Source: Treponema sp.
GTDB taxonomy: Bacteria > Spirochaetota > Spirochaetia > Treponematales > Breznakiellaceae
Assembly (NCBI GenBank): GCA_031265435.1
Contig: JAISCR010000093.1
Location: 1-33,149, forward strand
Reading direction: 5' to 3'
Length of the DNA stretch: 33,149 nt
Every line of letters starts with the position of its first letter. Position 1 is the first letter of the stretch. Below, piece after piece: positions 1 to 8,343 of this stretch. The notes beneath the pieces were generated by a model. That model saw nothing but the letters and a program-made list of their open reading frames with translations. It ran no database searches and had not been told where the DNA came from. The position numbers were made by a program, and so were the translations under genes.

Positions 1-256
1 GAATTCTTCCGCCATATTGAAACTTTTCCCTCCGGACATAACGCCCTCCCAAGCATTCGCTCAATATATCATGGTTTTTAGGAAAAAGGGGAAATTTATG
101 GGTCAAGTTTAGGGCAAAGAGCCGGGCGGCATAGCGCCGTGCCCCGTCCACAATCCGGTTATGATCATGGTATCCTTCAATGAGGATACCTTTCCGGTAT
201 ACCCGCAAACCAAAATTTCCCCGTAGAGGAAACCTTTCCCTGATCTGTATCATCAT
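1..256 (-). CDS. Phage tail-associated protein, 3' end outside window
   Basis: Open frame from ATG at 256 (complement) to the window edge, preceded by a strong GGAGG site. It starts 15 bases after the stop of the gp48-like tail gene, so it is the next gene of the tail operon. The N-terminus contains a short charged beta-type segment and the pattern DHNRIVDGARRYAARL (about residues 31-46). This resembles small phage tail proteins with a (D/E)HN-x-I-V-x-(D/N)GAR motif that often follow gp48/gpI-like proteins. The function of such proteins is not known to me. A second possible start in another frame exists at 39 (ATG after GGGAGGG), so this gene may end just beyond the edge or the other frame may take over. 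The frame is visible; the family is inferred. Confidence 0.55.
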   Translation of the reverse strand, partial: MMIQIRERFPLRGNFGLRVYRKGILIEGYHDHNRIVDGARRYAARLFALNLTHKFPLFPKNHDILSECLGGRYVRREKFQYGGRI

Positions 257-271
257 AAACCTCCGCTCTGT

Positions 272-1150
272 TTATCCCTGTTCCAGCGGCAAGAGGATGC
301 CGCCTATGCGATTGATAGAACCGTCTCTGACATAAGTACCGTCTCTGAAATAGTGAAACTGTATGGCTGCCTCAAATGTTTCCGTCACCGGCTCCCAGAC
401 ATCGGTATGGCCTGTGTTCACGGCGGCCGAAAAGAAATCCTGCATCCCCGAACAGCGGTAAACCGGGGTGTTTATTCTTCCGGCAGCCGGCCGCCGGTAC
501 AGTCCGTCCCGGACAACGGAGCCGTCCCGCCGTACCGTGCCGTTCCGGTACAGGTAATCCAGTTCGGTGTCCAGGATGGTCGTTCCGTCCCGGAGTATCC
601 TTCCGTTCCGCCTGATGCCGGCATTAATAAAAGAATCAACGACGGTATGGCGTACTGTCGTTTTATTCCCATCGTTGATGGGGAAAGATTGCTTAAAAGT
701 GTATTGGGCGGATATATTTATGAAGATATTAGGGTCAAGGATTCCGTCGAGGAACCCCCGTGCCCAGGTTATGTCTGCATCGTCTGCGTTGATGATCGCT
801 ATCAGGGATTGGAGGAAGGCTTCCCTGGATGTGAATCGCCCGCCGAAATGTTCCTGCAGGCGGTCCAGGATATAGGAGCGTTCTCCGGCCTTCATGAGAT
901 AAAAGGAAGCGGCGGCAACGCGGTCGCGGTATTCGGTTTCCGTGTCTTCCGGCAGTTCGGGCACGGACAAGGCTCTGCCGTGTTCCCGCAGTTTTTCGGG
1001 ATCGCTTAGATAAGGGAAATGGGCGTTAAACGCCTTTAGTGCGTCATGTTTAAGCTGAGCGAAAACACGGGCGGCAAAGGAATAAAGCGATCCCCGGTTT
1101 TTCTTTTCCATGCCCAGGGGGTTTATGTTTTTTGTGATCCAGTCTTTCAT
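272..1150 (-). CDS. Mu gp48-like tail/baseplate completion protein
   Basis: A 292-residue protein directly after the baseplate J gene, overlapping it at an ATGA junction with an AGGGGA site upstream. The N-terminal 150 residues fit the Mu gp48/YmfQ (DUF2313) or P2 gpI family, which joins the baseplate wedge to the tail fibre. The C-terminal half carries hexapeptide-spaced R-[ND]-G motifs in three blocks (about residues 180-190, 201-216 and 268-283), expected to form a small beta-solenoid or fibre-like extension. This tail is longer than the usual family member of about 190-200 residues. The family call rests on position and general resemblance; the repeats are seen directly. Confidence 0.7.
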   Translation of the reverse strand: MKDWITKNINPLGMEKKNRGSLYSFAARVFAQLKHDALKAFNAHFPYLSDPEKLREHGRALSVPELPEDTETEYRDRVAAASFYLMKAGERSYILDRLQEHFGGRFTSREAFLQSLIAIINADDADITWARGFLDGILDPNIFINISAQYTFKQSFPINDGNKTTVRHTVVDSFINAGIRRNGRILRDGTTILDTELDYLYRNGTVRRDGSVVRDGLYRRPAAGRINTPVYRCSGMQDFFSAAVNTGHTDVWEPVTETFEAAIQFHYFRDGTYVRDGSINRIGGILLPLEQG

Positions 1151-2196
1151 TCCCCTGTTTTCCTTACCGTGATAGTACCGACGACTACATAAAGGGTTTC
1201 CGCCTGAACGTCCCGGTCCGGGGACAGAATCTCGATGGTAGTAAGCCTCAGCGGCCGGTAGCGGTCATACAGATCGGCGATCTTGAACCGGCCGCCGATA
1301 GAAAGGCCGTAAATGTAGGTTTCGGCGATAAGGCGGATTTCCGCTTCTTCCGCCTTCCCGGAGTATTCGATTTCGACATCAAGCTCCAACAGTTCCGGAG
1401 CCCGGACGCACACGTCGAAGGCCATCAGTTCGTGGCCGTGGAGATTGGCCCGCACGGCATCCAGGAGGTCCTCATCGGGAGCGCCGTTCACCGCGGCGAT
1501 CACCACGTCGGTACTTCCCGGTCCCCGGGGAGCGCGGATTATCTTTGCCGTGCGCACTCCGGTAACTTCCTCGGCGTAGAATTTATACGTGTCTTTGGTA
1601 TCCCCCAGGGACTGCTCTTTCCACCGTGTTTTTATCCGTTCCCGGTAGGGTTCGTCTGCTTCCACTTCCTGCCCCACGGCCGTAATCCAGTTATCCCCTG
1701 CCGCTACCGCTTGAAGGCCGGAAATATACCGGGTGATGCGGAGCGGGGTGCCGGAACCGATGTTGTAGCGGCTGCCGGGAAACTCGGCGATAACCGGGAG
1801 CGAAAAATCACCGGCTTCAAACGATACGTCCTCCGCCACCCGGTAGCGCAGGTCCGTCCCGTCAAGGACGGCCCAGGCGCCGGCGGGTATCTTCCCGGGA
1901 CCGTCTGAGGTTCCGGTAAAAGCGCCTGCGGTTTTCCCTTCCTGTTTCCGTACCACCCCCAGCATGAGGCCCCACAGGGACAGGAAGAATCCGGTAGCTC
2001 CGTCCAGGGACGCGTTTTGATAAATTGAATTAATTGCGGTCTGATAGATATAAACGACAATCTTGATTATCACTTCGAGGAATCCCCGCAGTACCCCGGT
2101 ACTCTTGAAGTTGGTCAGTCCGGTTTCCTGTTTTGCCAGAGCGGTAATATCACTGCGGATCTCCTCCTCACTTTTATCTATCCAGCTTTCATTCAT
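1147..2196 (-). CDS. Baseplate J-like protein (Mu gp47)
   Basis: A 349-residue protein counting from ATG at 2196, preferred because an AAAGGGG site precedes it; an upstream in-frame start at 2226 would extend into the gp46-like gene. It has the Baseplate_J pattern: an N-terminal helical region, then a central beta-rich part with the segment FPGSRYNIGSGTPL, and RERIKTRWKEQSLGDTKDTY (about residues 185-204 from this start). It then has the APRGPGSTDVVI beta segment typical of gpJ/gp47. It forms the wedge of the contractile-tail baseplate. It overlaps both neighbours by a few bases, consistent with translational coupling in the tail operon. Confidence 0.88.
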   Translation of the reverse strand: MNESWIDKSEEEIRSDITALAKQETGLTNFKSTGVLRGFLEVIIKIVVYIYQTAINSIYQNASLDGATGFFLSLWGLMLGVVRKQEGKTAGAFTGTSDGPGKIPAGAWAVLDGTDLRYRVAEDVSFEAGDFSLPVIAEFPGSRYNIGSGTPLRITRYISGLQAVAAGDNWITAVGQEVEADEPYRERIKTRWKEQSLGDTKDTYKFYAEEVTGVRTAKIIRAPRGPGSTDVVIAAVNGAPDEDLLDAVRANLHGHELMAFDVCVRAPELLELDVEIEYSGKAEEAEIRLIAETYIYGLSIGGRFKIADLYDRYRPLRLTTIEILSPDRDVQAETLYVVVGTITVRKTGE

Positions 2197-2566
2197 GGCT
2201 GTCCCCTTTGGTAAGATCGTAGTCAAGGGTTTCCGGTTTTATGGCGGCAAGGGGGGTAAACTCAAGACGGAAGGCGCCGGGTCCTGTTTCCTGCGCGTTG
2301 ACTGAAGCGGGATCGACCCGCCGGTCCGCAATGGCCACGCGCTCCAGTTCCGCTATAACCGATGCCGCAGAAGAACCGGCATCATTCAGCATGAGCGGCA
2401 GGGAGCTTCCCGCTTCCTTATCCCAGGGGAGCCTGCCGGAAGCGATTTTAAGGGCCTGGTCAATGTCCTGCGCCACATAGGCGGGGCCGGAAACCAGTTC
2501 AATATCGCCGTCGGGGGTAAAAACAATATCGTCATCGACTAGAAGAAAATCCGTTCCGTAGTCCAT
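2189..2566 (-). CDS. Mu gp46-like baseplate protein (gp25/W-like)
   Basis: A 125-residue protein with the arrangement of gp25/gpW-type baseplate wedge proteins: an N-terminal D-x-x-x-T/S-x-D-G-D-I segment, then AQDIDQALKIASGRLPWDKE (about residues 32-51) with the conserved A-Q-x-I-x-x-x-L motif, and a C-terminal beta strand region. It lies between the spike gene and the J-like gene, exactly where Mu gp46 sits. Its start overlaps the preceding stop (TAATG), and its end overlaps the gp47 gene start. Confidence 0.78.
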   Translation of the reverse strand: MDYGTDFLLVDDDIVFTPDGDIELVSGPAYVAQDIDQALKIASGRLPWDKEAGSSLPLMLNDAGSSAASVIAELERVAIADRRVDPASVNAQETGPGAFRLEFTPLAAIKPETLDYDLTKGDSHE

Positions 2567-2796
2567 TATTGTACCTTTGTGGGACCGCCCTCAACGGGAT
2601 ACGGTCCGGCTGCCCATAAATCGCCCACCGGAACGGCGGCAGTATCCTGGATATAGGGAATTACCCCGGCGATAATATCGGCCAGTTCATCCGCGTAATC
2701 CTCATCCGCTATTCCGTCCCCGGTCCTGCTTTTTTCGTACAAGGCTATGAGCCTTGGTTTGAGCATTTCTTTCAGATCATCTTTCTTCATGGCCAT
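2566..2796 (-). CDS. Small tail-operon protein of unknown function
   Basis: A 76-residue acidic protein between the spike and gp46-like genes. It contains a DDLKEMLKPRLIALYEK helix and a run of acidic residues (about 30-42) leading to a hydrophobic IIAGVIPYIQ segment. Its stop overlaps the next start (TAATG), so it is clearly part of the tail operon. A second ATG two codons in is an alternative start. I do not recognise a family. It may be a small baseplate assembly factor, judged from position only. Confidence 0.6.
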   Translation of the reverse strand: MAMKKDDLKEMLKPRLIALYEKSRTGDGIADEDYADELADIIAGVIPYIQDTAAVPVGDLWAAGPYPVEGGPTKVQ

Positions 2797-2803
2797 CGCG
2801 GAC

Positions 2804-3376
2804 CTACCTTTTTAAGAGTTGATTAATATCCTGTTTAATCGCCGTCAATTCCTGAATTGACGCAGGTGAAACCTTATGGGAGGGTGGTCCGCCGATGGTG
2901 GTAATCTTTGCGGCGGTATCAATGATGTTGTCCAGGATTTTTTTAAGGCTCTGGGCCCGGGTCTCAAAGAAAAACAGTGCGTCCACGTCAACGCCGAATT
3001 TCAGTCCTTCCCCATCGGTGATGATAAACTGGCCTTTCTTGAACTCCCCGGCATTGTATTCATCAGAATAGATGCCGGCGATATACGGGTAGGCGGGATT
3101 CCAGGCAATAAACTCGACAATGACCAGGGTATCTTCCGGGGGGATGGCATACAGGCCCCTGCCCGAGGCGCCCACCCATACGGGGGAAAGGGGGACCTCG
3201 GCGATTATCCGGCCGGTCTCCTCAAGGGTTCCGGCGGTAACCACGCGGACATCAACGGAATACTTGTTTTTCCCCGGTCCCTCGTGGGCTTTCATCACCC
3301 GGCCCAGGGCCGGCGCTTCCCGGTTGGGGAGAAGCCGGTCAAGTAATCTTTTCAGGATTACTTCAATGCTGGTCAT
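2804..3376 (-). CDS. Mu gp45-like baseplate spike protein
   Basis: A 190-residue protein in the position of Mu gp45/P2 gpV, the puncturing spike at the centre of the baseplate. Residues about 20-115 are beta-rich with an OB-fold-like pattern (KYSVDVRVV, then EVPLSPVWVGASGRGLYAIP, then TLVIVEFIAWNPAYPYIAGI). A helical C-terminus of about 60 residues follows, with HKVSP in place of the usual spike tip. The start is ATG with GGAGCCG upstream, overlapping the previous stop. Family known for contractile tails; assignment by synteny and fold pattern. Confidence 0.75.
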   Translation of the reverse strand: MTSIEVILKRLLDRLLPNREAPALGRVMKAHEGPGKNKYSVDVRVVTAGTLEETGRIIAEVPLSPVWVGASGRGLYAIPPEDTLVIVEFIAWNPAYPYIAGIYSDEYNAGEFKKGQFIITDGEGLKFGVDVDALFFFETRAQSLKKILDNIIDTAAKITTIGGPPSHKVSPASIQELTAIKQDINQLLKR

Positions 3377-4128
3377 GTGAGCGGCTCCTTTACCCAGATG
3401 GTAAGCCGGGAATTGCTTTGCGAAATGATCATATCGGTGCGGACGGTTTCCTGTACCCTGCCGTCAACGGTGATGTTTTGTGAATGGCGGACGGGGGCAG
3501 GTAATATCTCTAGGCGGCCCTCTCCCCGGCTGATAATGTTGTTCCCCGTCTCAAGGTTTATTTCCGGCCCTTCGTTTCTCCCCGCGCCTTCTTTTTTCCC
3601 AAAATGAAAAATATTTTCCGCGTCGAAAAAATAACGTAATCCCGCTTCTCCGAACTCCCCCAGGGCGTGAATGAGCAGGTGTATACACCGGGCGGCGCTG
3701 ACACGTTCGGTGGAAAACCGGTTAAGGGTAAGGTCCGGGCAGGTGATGTTCGTTGTGGTGATACCTGAGGCTTCAAGGGTGTCCTCTAAGATTACCGCTG
3801 CTTTTTCTTTCCGGTAGGCCGGCATAACTGCGGTATCGCATAATTTTTTGTACCCGTCGGTCAGGGAGAGTTCGCGGTAGGCGCCGTGCACCGCGGCGCC
3901 GTATAGTTCCCCGGTAAAGAGGACTGAGTCTGCGCCCCCGGTACTCAGGGAGACGGTAAGGGCATCCCCCGGCTTGCCGGCCGGTACGTCGGCGGGATAG
4001 GAGAGCCGTGCGATGACCGCCGGAACGCCCTGGTCGGTCATCAGGCGGAATGCGGCCGGGCGGCGGTCCACCGGCGTACCGTTAATGGTTACCCGCAGCA
4101 CGGGGTACTGTAATTCAGAGTTTTGCAT
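3373..4128 (-). CDS. Mu gp44/gpD-like baseplate hub protein
   Basis: A 251-residue protein after AGGAGAAAT-ATG. Its beta-rich domains (VLRVTINGTPVDRRPAAFRL, then LSYPADVPAGKPGDALTVSL) match the late-control-D/gp27-like hub proteins that surround the spike. It follows the DUF6046-like gene and precedes the spike gene, as Mu gp44 does. The length is shorter than Mu gp44 (about 380 residues), so this may be a compact version. Role inferred: the ring connecting tube end and spike. Confidence 0.65.
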   Translation of the reverse strand: MQNSELQYPVLRVTINGTPVDRRPAAFRLMTDQGVPAVIARLSYPADVPAGKPGDALTVSLSTGGADSVLFTGELYGAAVHGAYRELSLTDGYKKLCDTAVMPAYRKEKAAVILEDTLEASGITTTNITCPDLTLNRFSTERVSAARCIHLLIHALGEFGEAGLRYFFDAENIFHFGKKEGAGRNEGPEINLETGNNIISRGEGRLEILPAPVRHSQNITVDGRVQETVRTDMIISQSNSRLTIWVKEPLT

Positions 4129-4765
4129 ATTTCTCCTGTATTACTCCCAGCCCCGCCCGTTCGCGGGCGGCCACCGGAGGCCCGGAGACCTCTTGCGGAG
4201 TCTGTTCAATAATCTCTATCCCCAGCTGCCGTTCCTGGCTTTTTCCGGTGGTACTGTTGTATTCGTCAAAATCAAGGGTACAGGTAATAATTTGACTGCT
4301 CCGTTCCTGGGATGATTTTAATTCGTTAAAGATAAACTCCCGCGCGCCCCAGGCGGCGACATGGGGGTGGTGGATGGTATAGATCTGGGGTGTGCCGTCC
4401 TTCATTTTTTTGAACCATCCGGCAATTTCCCGCAGGCAGTCATAACGGGAGATATGGGGGGTTACGGTATACCGGGCCATGTCGACAGCAGGAATATCAA
4501 GGAGGGTCAGGGTGAGGGATAGGTCGCAGTCGTTCCAACCGTGAATGATTTTAATGGACCCGGACTGTCCTTCCTGCTCCACGCTGTCTTCCAGGAGGGA
4601 ATCGCTGACTTCAATACTTTCAAGGAACCCCGGCAGGATATGGACCGCTTCGCCGACTACCCCGATGGAAACGTAGTTTTCCTCACGGGCTTGTTCCATC
4701 CAGCGGCGGATCTGGGGGATGGTCCTGACGATGGATTCCGGCAGGGTGAATGCGGGGAGGATCAT
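4115..4765 (-). CDS. Baseplate/tail-tip protein (Mu gp43-like position)
   Basis: A 216-residue protein that starts within the tape-measure stop codon (ATGA) after GGAGGAG. The sequence contains IKIIHGWNDCDLSLTLTLLD, then a segment with YDCLREIAGWFKKM and an HHPHVAAWGAREFIFNELKS stretch. This is like DUF6046-type proteins placed after tape measures in myophages, which act as tube-to-hub adaptors. I am sure of the gene and its position, less of the family name. The end overlaps the hub gene by 14 bases. Confidence 0.6.
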   Translation of the reverse strand: MILPAFTLPESIVRTIPQIRRWMEQAREENYVSIGVVGEAVHILPGFLESIEVSDSLLEDSVEQEGQSGSIKIIHGWNDCDLSLTLTLLDIPAVDMARYTVTPHISRYDCLREIAGWFKKMKDGTPQIYTIHHPHVAAWGAREFIFNELKSSQERSSQIITCTLDFDEYNSTTGKSQERQLGIEIIEQTPQEVSGPPVAARERAGLGVIQEKYAKL

Positions 4766-7700
4766 ACGGGCTCCTCCTCCGGCTGGTGTACCGCATTCAT
4801 GAGCAGGTGATAAAAATCAACGGCGGATCTCATGTCTTCCGCCTGGACGTACAGGTTTTTTATCGTTACCTTGGGGGGTCCGAACGTCCGTCTTTGCGGT
4901 GCGGCAGGCTGTTGCCCAGGCTGGGCGAAGGCAGGAGCCTGCGGTAACTGTGGGAGGCTGAGGTCAACCTGGCGCTCCAGTGCGGACATATCGAGGTGTG
5001 GGATAAGGGCAGCGGACATCGCGTCGGAGAAGGCGCTTGAAGCGGTGTAGGTCATTTCCGGCGTGCCTATCCCGGCGGGAGCGGCAAAGCTGGTAAAGGT
5101 CTGCGAAACCGGGGTACTGCCAGGCGCCGGGACCATCGTGGATGCCGCTGTACTTGAAAATTCAGGAGCGGTAAACGCGTCGGGCGGTACTATCGGTTCC
5201 CCGAAAGAAGGGGATGTAACCGACGAAGTAACGGTTTCGGTGGGGGGCGGCGTGATACCTTCCATCCCCGGGGTAACGGTCCCGGTTACCGTTTGAACTA
5301 ATTCGGTGGTAACGTCTTTTGACAGCTCAGCGACGGCCGCATTGCCCGCGTCCACCGCATCCCCCAGCCAGCCGCCGACTTTGGAAATAATGCCGCCTAC
5401 GACGTTCCCTATCCACCGGAAGGGAGCCAGAATAACGTCTATGACCGGGGACAGCCATTCAACGAATCCTAAGACAGTACCCTTGATGCCTTCCCAGATG
5501 GACGAGAAAAGCGTACCGACAAAACCCCAGGCAGCGGAAAAGCCGCCGGTAATACCGGCCCATACACTGCCAAACCAGTTGGCTACGATGAGAACGATAG
5601 AGACGATGTGGTCCCAGATTGAACGAAAGAAACCGGCAGCGTAACCCCAGGCCTGCGTAAATGCTGAAACCACAATACTCCAGATACCGCCGGCCCAGTT
5701 GACGAATGTCATAACCGGTTCTTTGAAGACGTTATTCCACAACGACCCCCACAGAGAGCCGAAGAATCCCTTTAACCAGGTTACCGCGATAGTAAATACG
5801 TTGGTGATCTTGTTCCACAAACCCGTAAAAAAAGAGGAGACCGTACTCCAGTTTTTAATAATCGCGTACACACCCAACGCCACGAGGGCAACCGCTGCAA
5901 CCACCTCCAGAACCGGCCACACCACCGCCCAGGTCGCTCCGGCCGCACCCCACATTGCGGCGGCGTATCCTGATGTGGCGGCGGTTGCGGTAAAGGTTGT
6001 GGCCGTCTGGGTTATCATCGTGCCGACATGCGCCGCCAGGGTTCCTGCCAGGCGTGCAATACCCGAACCCAGTGTTTTAAGGGGCGTACCCATGACGGAT
6101 AAGGCTCCCCGGAACATTTCTTTATAGCCTTCGAAGTTTTTGACGTTTGCGGCCAGAACCGATAACTGGGCGGCGGTATTCAGCGCTCCGCTTCCCAGGG
6201 ACAGCAGTCCCTGTGCCCCGATGCCGGCAACCGCGGCGATCCCCCGGAAGACCCCGCCGACCGGAGAGGAGGCGATAGGGTTTACCACATGGGTCAGGAA
6301 CCCTGCGCCCATATCGACAAAAAAGCCTTTGATGATGTTAATGTCCTGCCCGGTGGTTATTTTGAGCGCACTGGAAGCAGCCTGGAGGCGGGCCAGTTTT
6401 GATTCATACGATTGGGTCTGTACGGCTTGGGCCCTTTCCGTAATACCGGACATAGTGGAGCCGAACGCGGAAGCGAAATCCTTGTAGGTATCGGCGGTCA
6501 GGGACACGACCGCGTTCGCGGCTTCCTGCCGCCCCATTGCCTGGGTTATCGCGTCCTGATTGCCGCCGAATGCGTCGCTCACGATCTGCGCGGATGCGGC
6601 AAGGCCGTATTCCGCCAGCATCGCCGAACCGGAAGTTATACCTACTTTCGCCAGCGCCTCCGCCAGTGAATCGCTGGGCTTTTGTAACGCGGTCATGAAC
6701 GACTCTAATTTTGTTCCGGCGGTCGCGGCAGTATCGGTATTTGCCGTCATGTACGCCATCGTTGCTCCGACTTCGTCAAACCCCACCCCTACCGATGCGG
6801 CCTTGCCCGATACCGGCGCCATCGCGGAAACAAACTCGTTCATGGTGCCGACACCCATGCTCACCGCCTGGGTCATGACATCGGAGGCCCAGGCGGCCCG
6901 TTCATTGACCTCGGCAACATCCCCCGTAGTAAAATTGTAGGAGTTCATAATCTTTACCAGGCCGTTGGTGGCCACACCGAGATTGGCTTGCCCGGCCTCC
7001 GCCAGGGCCAGGGCGTTGGTAAGGACCTGCATCTGCACGTCAAGGATCTCAACCCCCGGCGAGACCATCGCGATACCACCGGCCACATCGTTAAACGCGT
7101 CCGCCACCGCCAGGGGTCCGGCGGCGGATTTCCCGCCTATCCGGTTTAATTCTTTGCCGAGGATGTTTATTTCGCCCGAGGACTTGTCGGTGATCGCCTG
7201 GATATTTTTCATGGAACTTTCAAAGGTTCCGGCAAGGCGGGAGGGTTCGTTCATCATGCCGGACAGGGAGTTCCGCAGGGGAGCCGTCATATTCGCCATG
7301 ACCGAAAGCTGGGTGGCAACGGTATTCAGTGCCGAGTTTTGCCCGATTTTATCAAGGCCGCTTTTGATCTGCGTTAATCCCGCGGTAAAGGGGCCGGTTT
7401 CAAGCGGGGGCGTTTCAGACTTCGGGGTCCTCCGCTGTTTGGGGATTCCCGGTTCCGGGACAACCGGAGCCGGGATAGGTGATTCAGGTAGAGCCGGTGC
7501 AGGAATAATCGGCGGCGGTAACGATTGCGGGATATAATTTCCCATAGAAACGCCGCCCGGCCCTTCCATGAACAGCGGTTCCGGTATCACCGGATGCGGG
7601 ATATTCAATTCCGGTAGGGCAGGAGAAGGGATAACCGGCTGGGGAATGTCCGGCTGCGGCAGCGATTGCGGAACAATGCCGTCTAAGGAGACCGCGCCAA

Positions 7701-7806
7701 TCCCGTCAAGGGACGTTTTAAGATCGATAACACTTTGCCGCGCCTGGGCAAAGCCGGAGGAAAAGAGATCGTTAAACTGCAGTGTAATGGAACTGGTAAA
7801 ATCCAA
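4762..7806 (-). CDS. Tail tape measure protein
   Basis: A protein of about 1014 residues that sets tail length. A TTG at 7806 is chosen as start because GGAGAAGGG lies just upstream and it follows the chaperone extension stop at 7811; a further TTG at 7827 is possible. After 40 residues comes a proline-rich segment with an internal duplication (about 44-77 and 92-121). A TP901-type tape-measure core follows (SSGEINILGKELNRIGGKSA, then DEVGATMAYMTANTDTA). Next come hydrophobic helices and Trp-rich repeats with GFFRSIW, WFGSVWAGI and LFSSIWEGI. The C-terminus is a proline/serine/threonine-rich linker plus a short helical end. Confidence 0.92.
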   Translation of the reverse strand: MDFTSSITLQFNDLFSSGFAQARQSVIDLKTSLDGIGAVSLDGIVPQSLPQPDIPQPVIPSPALPELNIPHPVIPEPLFMEGPGGVSMGNYIPQSLPPPIIPAPALPESPIPAPVVPEPGIPKQRRTPKSETPPLETGPFTAGLTQIKSGLDKIGQNSALNTVATQLSVMANMTAPLRNSLSGMMNEPSRLAGTFESSMKNIQAITDKSSGEINILGKELNRIGGKSAAGPLAVADAFNDVAGGIAMVSPGVEILDVQMQVLTNALALAEAGQANLGVATNGLVKIMNSYNFTTGDVAEVNERAAWASDVMTQAVSMGVGTMNEFVSAMAPVSGKAASVGVGFDEVGATMAYMTANTDTAATAGTKLESFMTALQKPSDSLAEALAKVGITSGSAMLAEYGLAASAQIVSDAFGGNQDAITQAMGRQEAANAVVSLTADTYKDFASAFGSTMSGITERAQAVQTQSYESKLARLQAASSALKITTGQDINIIKGFFVDMGAGFLTHVVNPIASSPVGGVFRGIAAVAGIGAQGLLSLGSGALNTAAQLSVLAANVKNFEGYKEMFRGALSVMGTPLKTLGSGIARLAGTLAAHVGTMITQTATTFTATAATSGYAAAMWGAAGATWAVVWPVLEVVAAVALVALGVYAIIKNWSTVSSFFTGLWNKITNVFTIAVTWLKGFFGSLWGSLWNNVFKEPVMTFVNWAGGIWSIVVSAFTQAWGYAAGFFRSIWDHIVSIVLIVANWFGSVWAGITGGFSAAWGFVGTLFSSIWEGIKGTVLGFVEWLSPVIDVILAPFRWIGNVVGGIISKVGGWLGDAVDAGNAAVAELSKDVTTELVQTVTGTVTPGMEGITPPPTETVTSSVTSPSFGEPIVPPDAFTAPEFSSTAASTMVPAPGSTPVSQTFTSFAAPAGIGTPEMTYTASSAFSDAMSAALIPHLDMSALERQVDLSLPQLPQAPAFAQPGQQPAAPQRRTFGPPKVTIKNLYVQAEDMRSAVDFYHLLMNAVHQPEEEPV
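7438..7677 (-). repeat. Proline-rich duplicated segment in tape measure gene
   Basis: Two diverged copies of an approximately 30-codon block in the tape-measure N-terminus, each beginning IPQSLP or VPQSLP and continuing with IP-x-P and PALPE units. They are separated by a Gly/Met-rich linker with MEGPGGVSMGNY. Spacing of IP/VP every 4-5 residues suggests an extended polyproline rod. It looks like an in-frame duplication. Confidence 0.7.
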
Positions 7807-7810
7807 TTGC

Positions 7811-8328
7811 CTACCCTTCTCCCTCAAACGCGCGGACTATCGCTTCCTGCGTTACGCCCACTTCAAACTCCCGCATGGCCCGGGCTTCCTCATACTTGTC
7901 CATGAGTTCGTCAAAGCCCAGGCCGGACACGTCTTCACCCAGGAACCGCCTGATAAAAAGGCGGAGGCGGGTGATGGTGGCTACAGCTTCCGGCTCCTGA
8001 CGGAAACGTTGGCCCCGAAAAAAGGATTTACCGCCTCATCGACAAACCGGGCACACGCGGCCGGATATTCCCGAATCTCGCCGATAACCGCCCCCGATTC
8101 GGGATGCACGATGAGCGAAGTAATAATGTTCAGGTTTGCTACGATGGGGTTCCGCTGGGCGGCCTTTGCATGGGACTCAACATCCGCCATAGTCGGCCGG
8201 CGGTAGATAAACTCAACGGTGTAGAGTTTATCATCCTCATCGTTGAACTCGATACTGCCCTCGTACAGGCCGCCGGGGTGCGCTTTTTTCAACTGTTCAA
8301 GCCGTTCCGCTTCAATTGCTTTTTTCAT
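7811..8328 (-). CDS. Tail assembly chaperone, -1 frameshift product
   Basis: Long form, 172 residues. Frame 0 is read from ATG at 8328 to the slippery heptamer at 8017-8023, then frame -1 to a TAG at 7811-7813. The -1 extension (68 residues) is clearly coding: it contains EAVATITRLRLFIRRFLGED and KYEEARAMREFEVGVTQEAI and is otherwise unexplained DNA before the tape measure. The pair matches the G/GT arrangement conserved in tailed phages including Mu relatives, where the shifted product is a minor chaperone that loads tube protein onto the tape measure. The product depends on slippage and so is expected at low yield. Confidence 0.82.
7981..8328 (-). CDS. Tail assembly chaperone, unshifted form (gpG-like)
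   Basis: A 115-residue product from ATG at 8328 (AAGGAG 7 bases upstream) to TAG at 7981. It is the abundant short form of the tail chaperone, sharing its first 104 residues with the frameshifted form. It includes LYEGSIEFNDEDDKLYTVEF and RRPTMADVESHAKAAQRNP, typical of Mu gp41-like proteins that bind the tube protein before assembly. It lies between tube and tape measure genes as expected. Confidence 0.82.
   Translation of the reverse strand: MKKAIEAERLEQLKKAHPGGLYEGSIEFNDEDDKLYTVEFIYRRPTMADVESHAKAAQRNPIVANLNIITSLIVHPESGAVIGEIREYPAACARFVDEAVNPFFGANVSVRSRKL
8017..8023 (-). promoter_or_regulatory. -1 ribosomal frameshift slippery site T TTT TTC
   Basis: On the coding strand the sequence is T TTT TTC in the zero frame (codons CCT TTT TTC), a perfect X XXY YYZ heptamer. 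It precedes the zero-frame stop by 33 bases and connects exactly to the -1 frame that stays open for 68 codons. The downstream GC-rich stretch could form a stimulatory structure. Confidence 0.8.
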
Positions 8329-8343
8329 AGTTTTACTCCTTGT

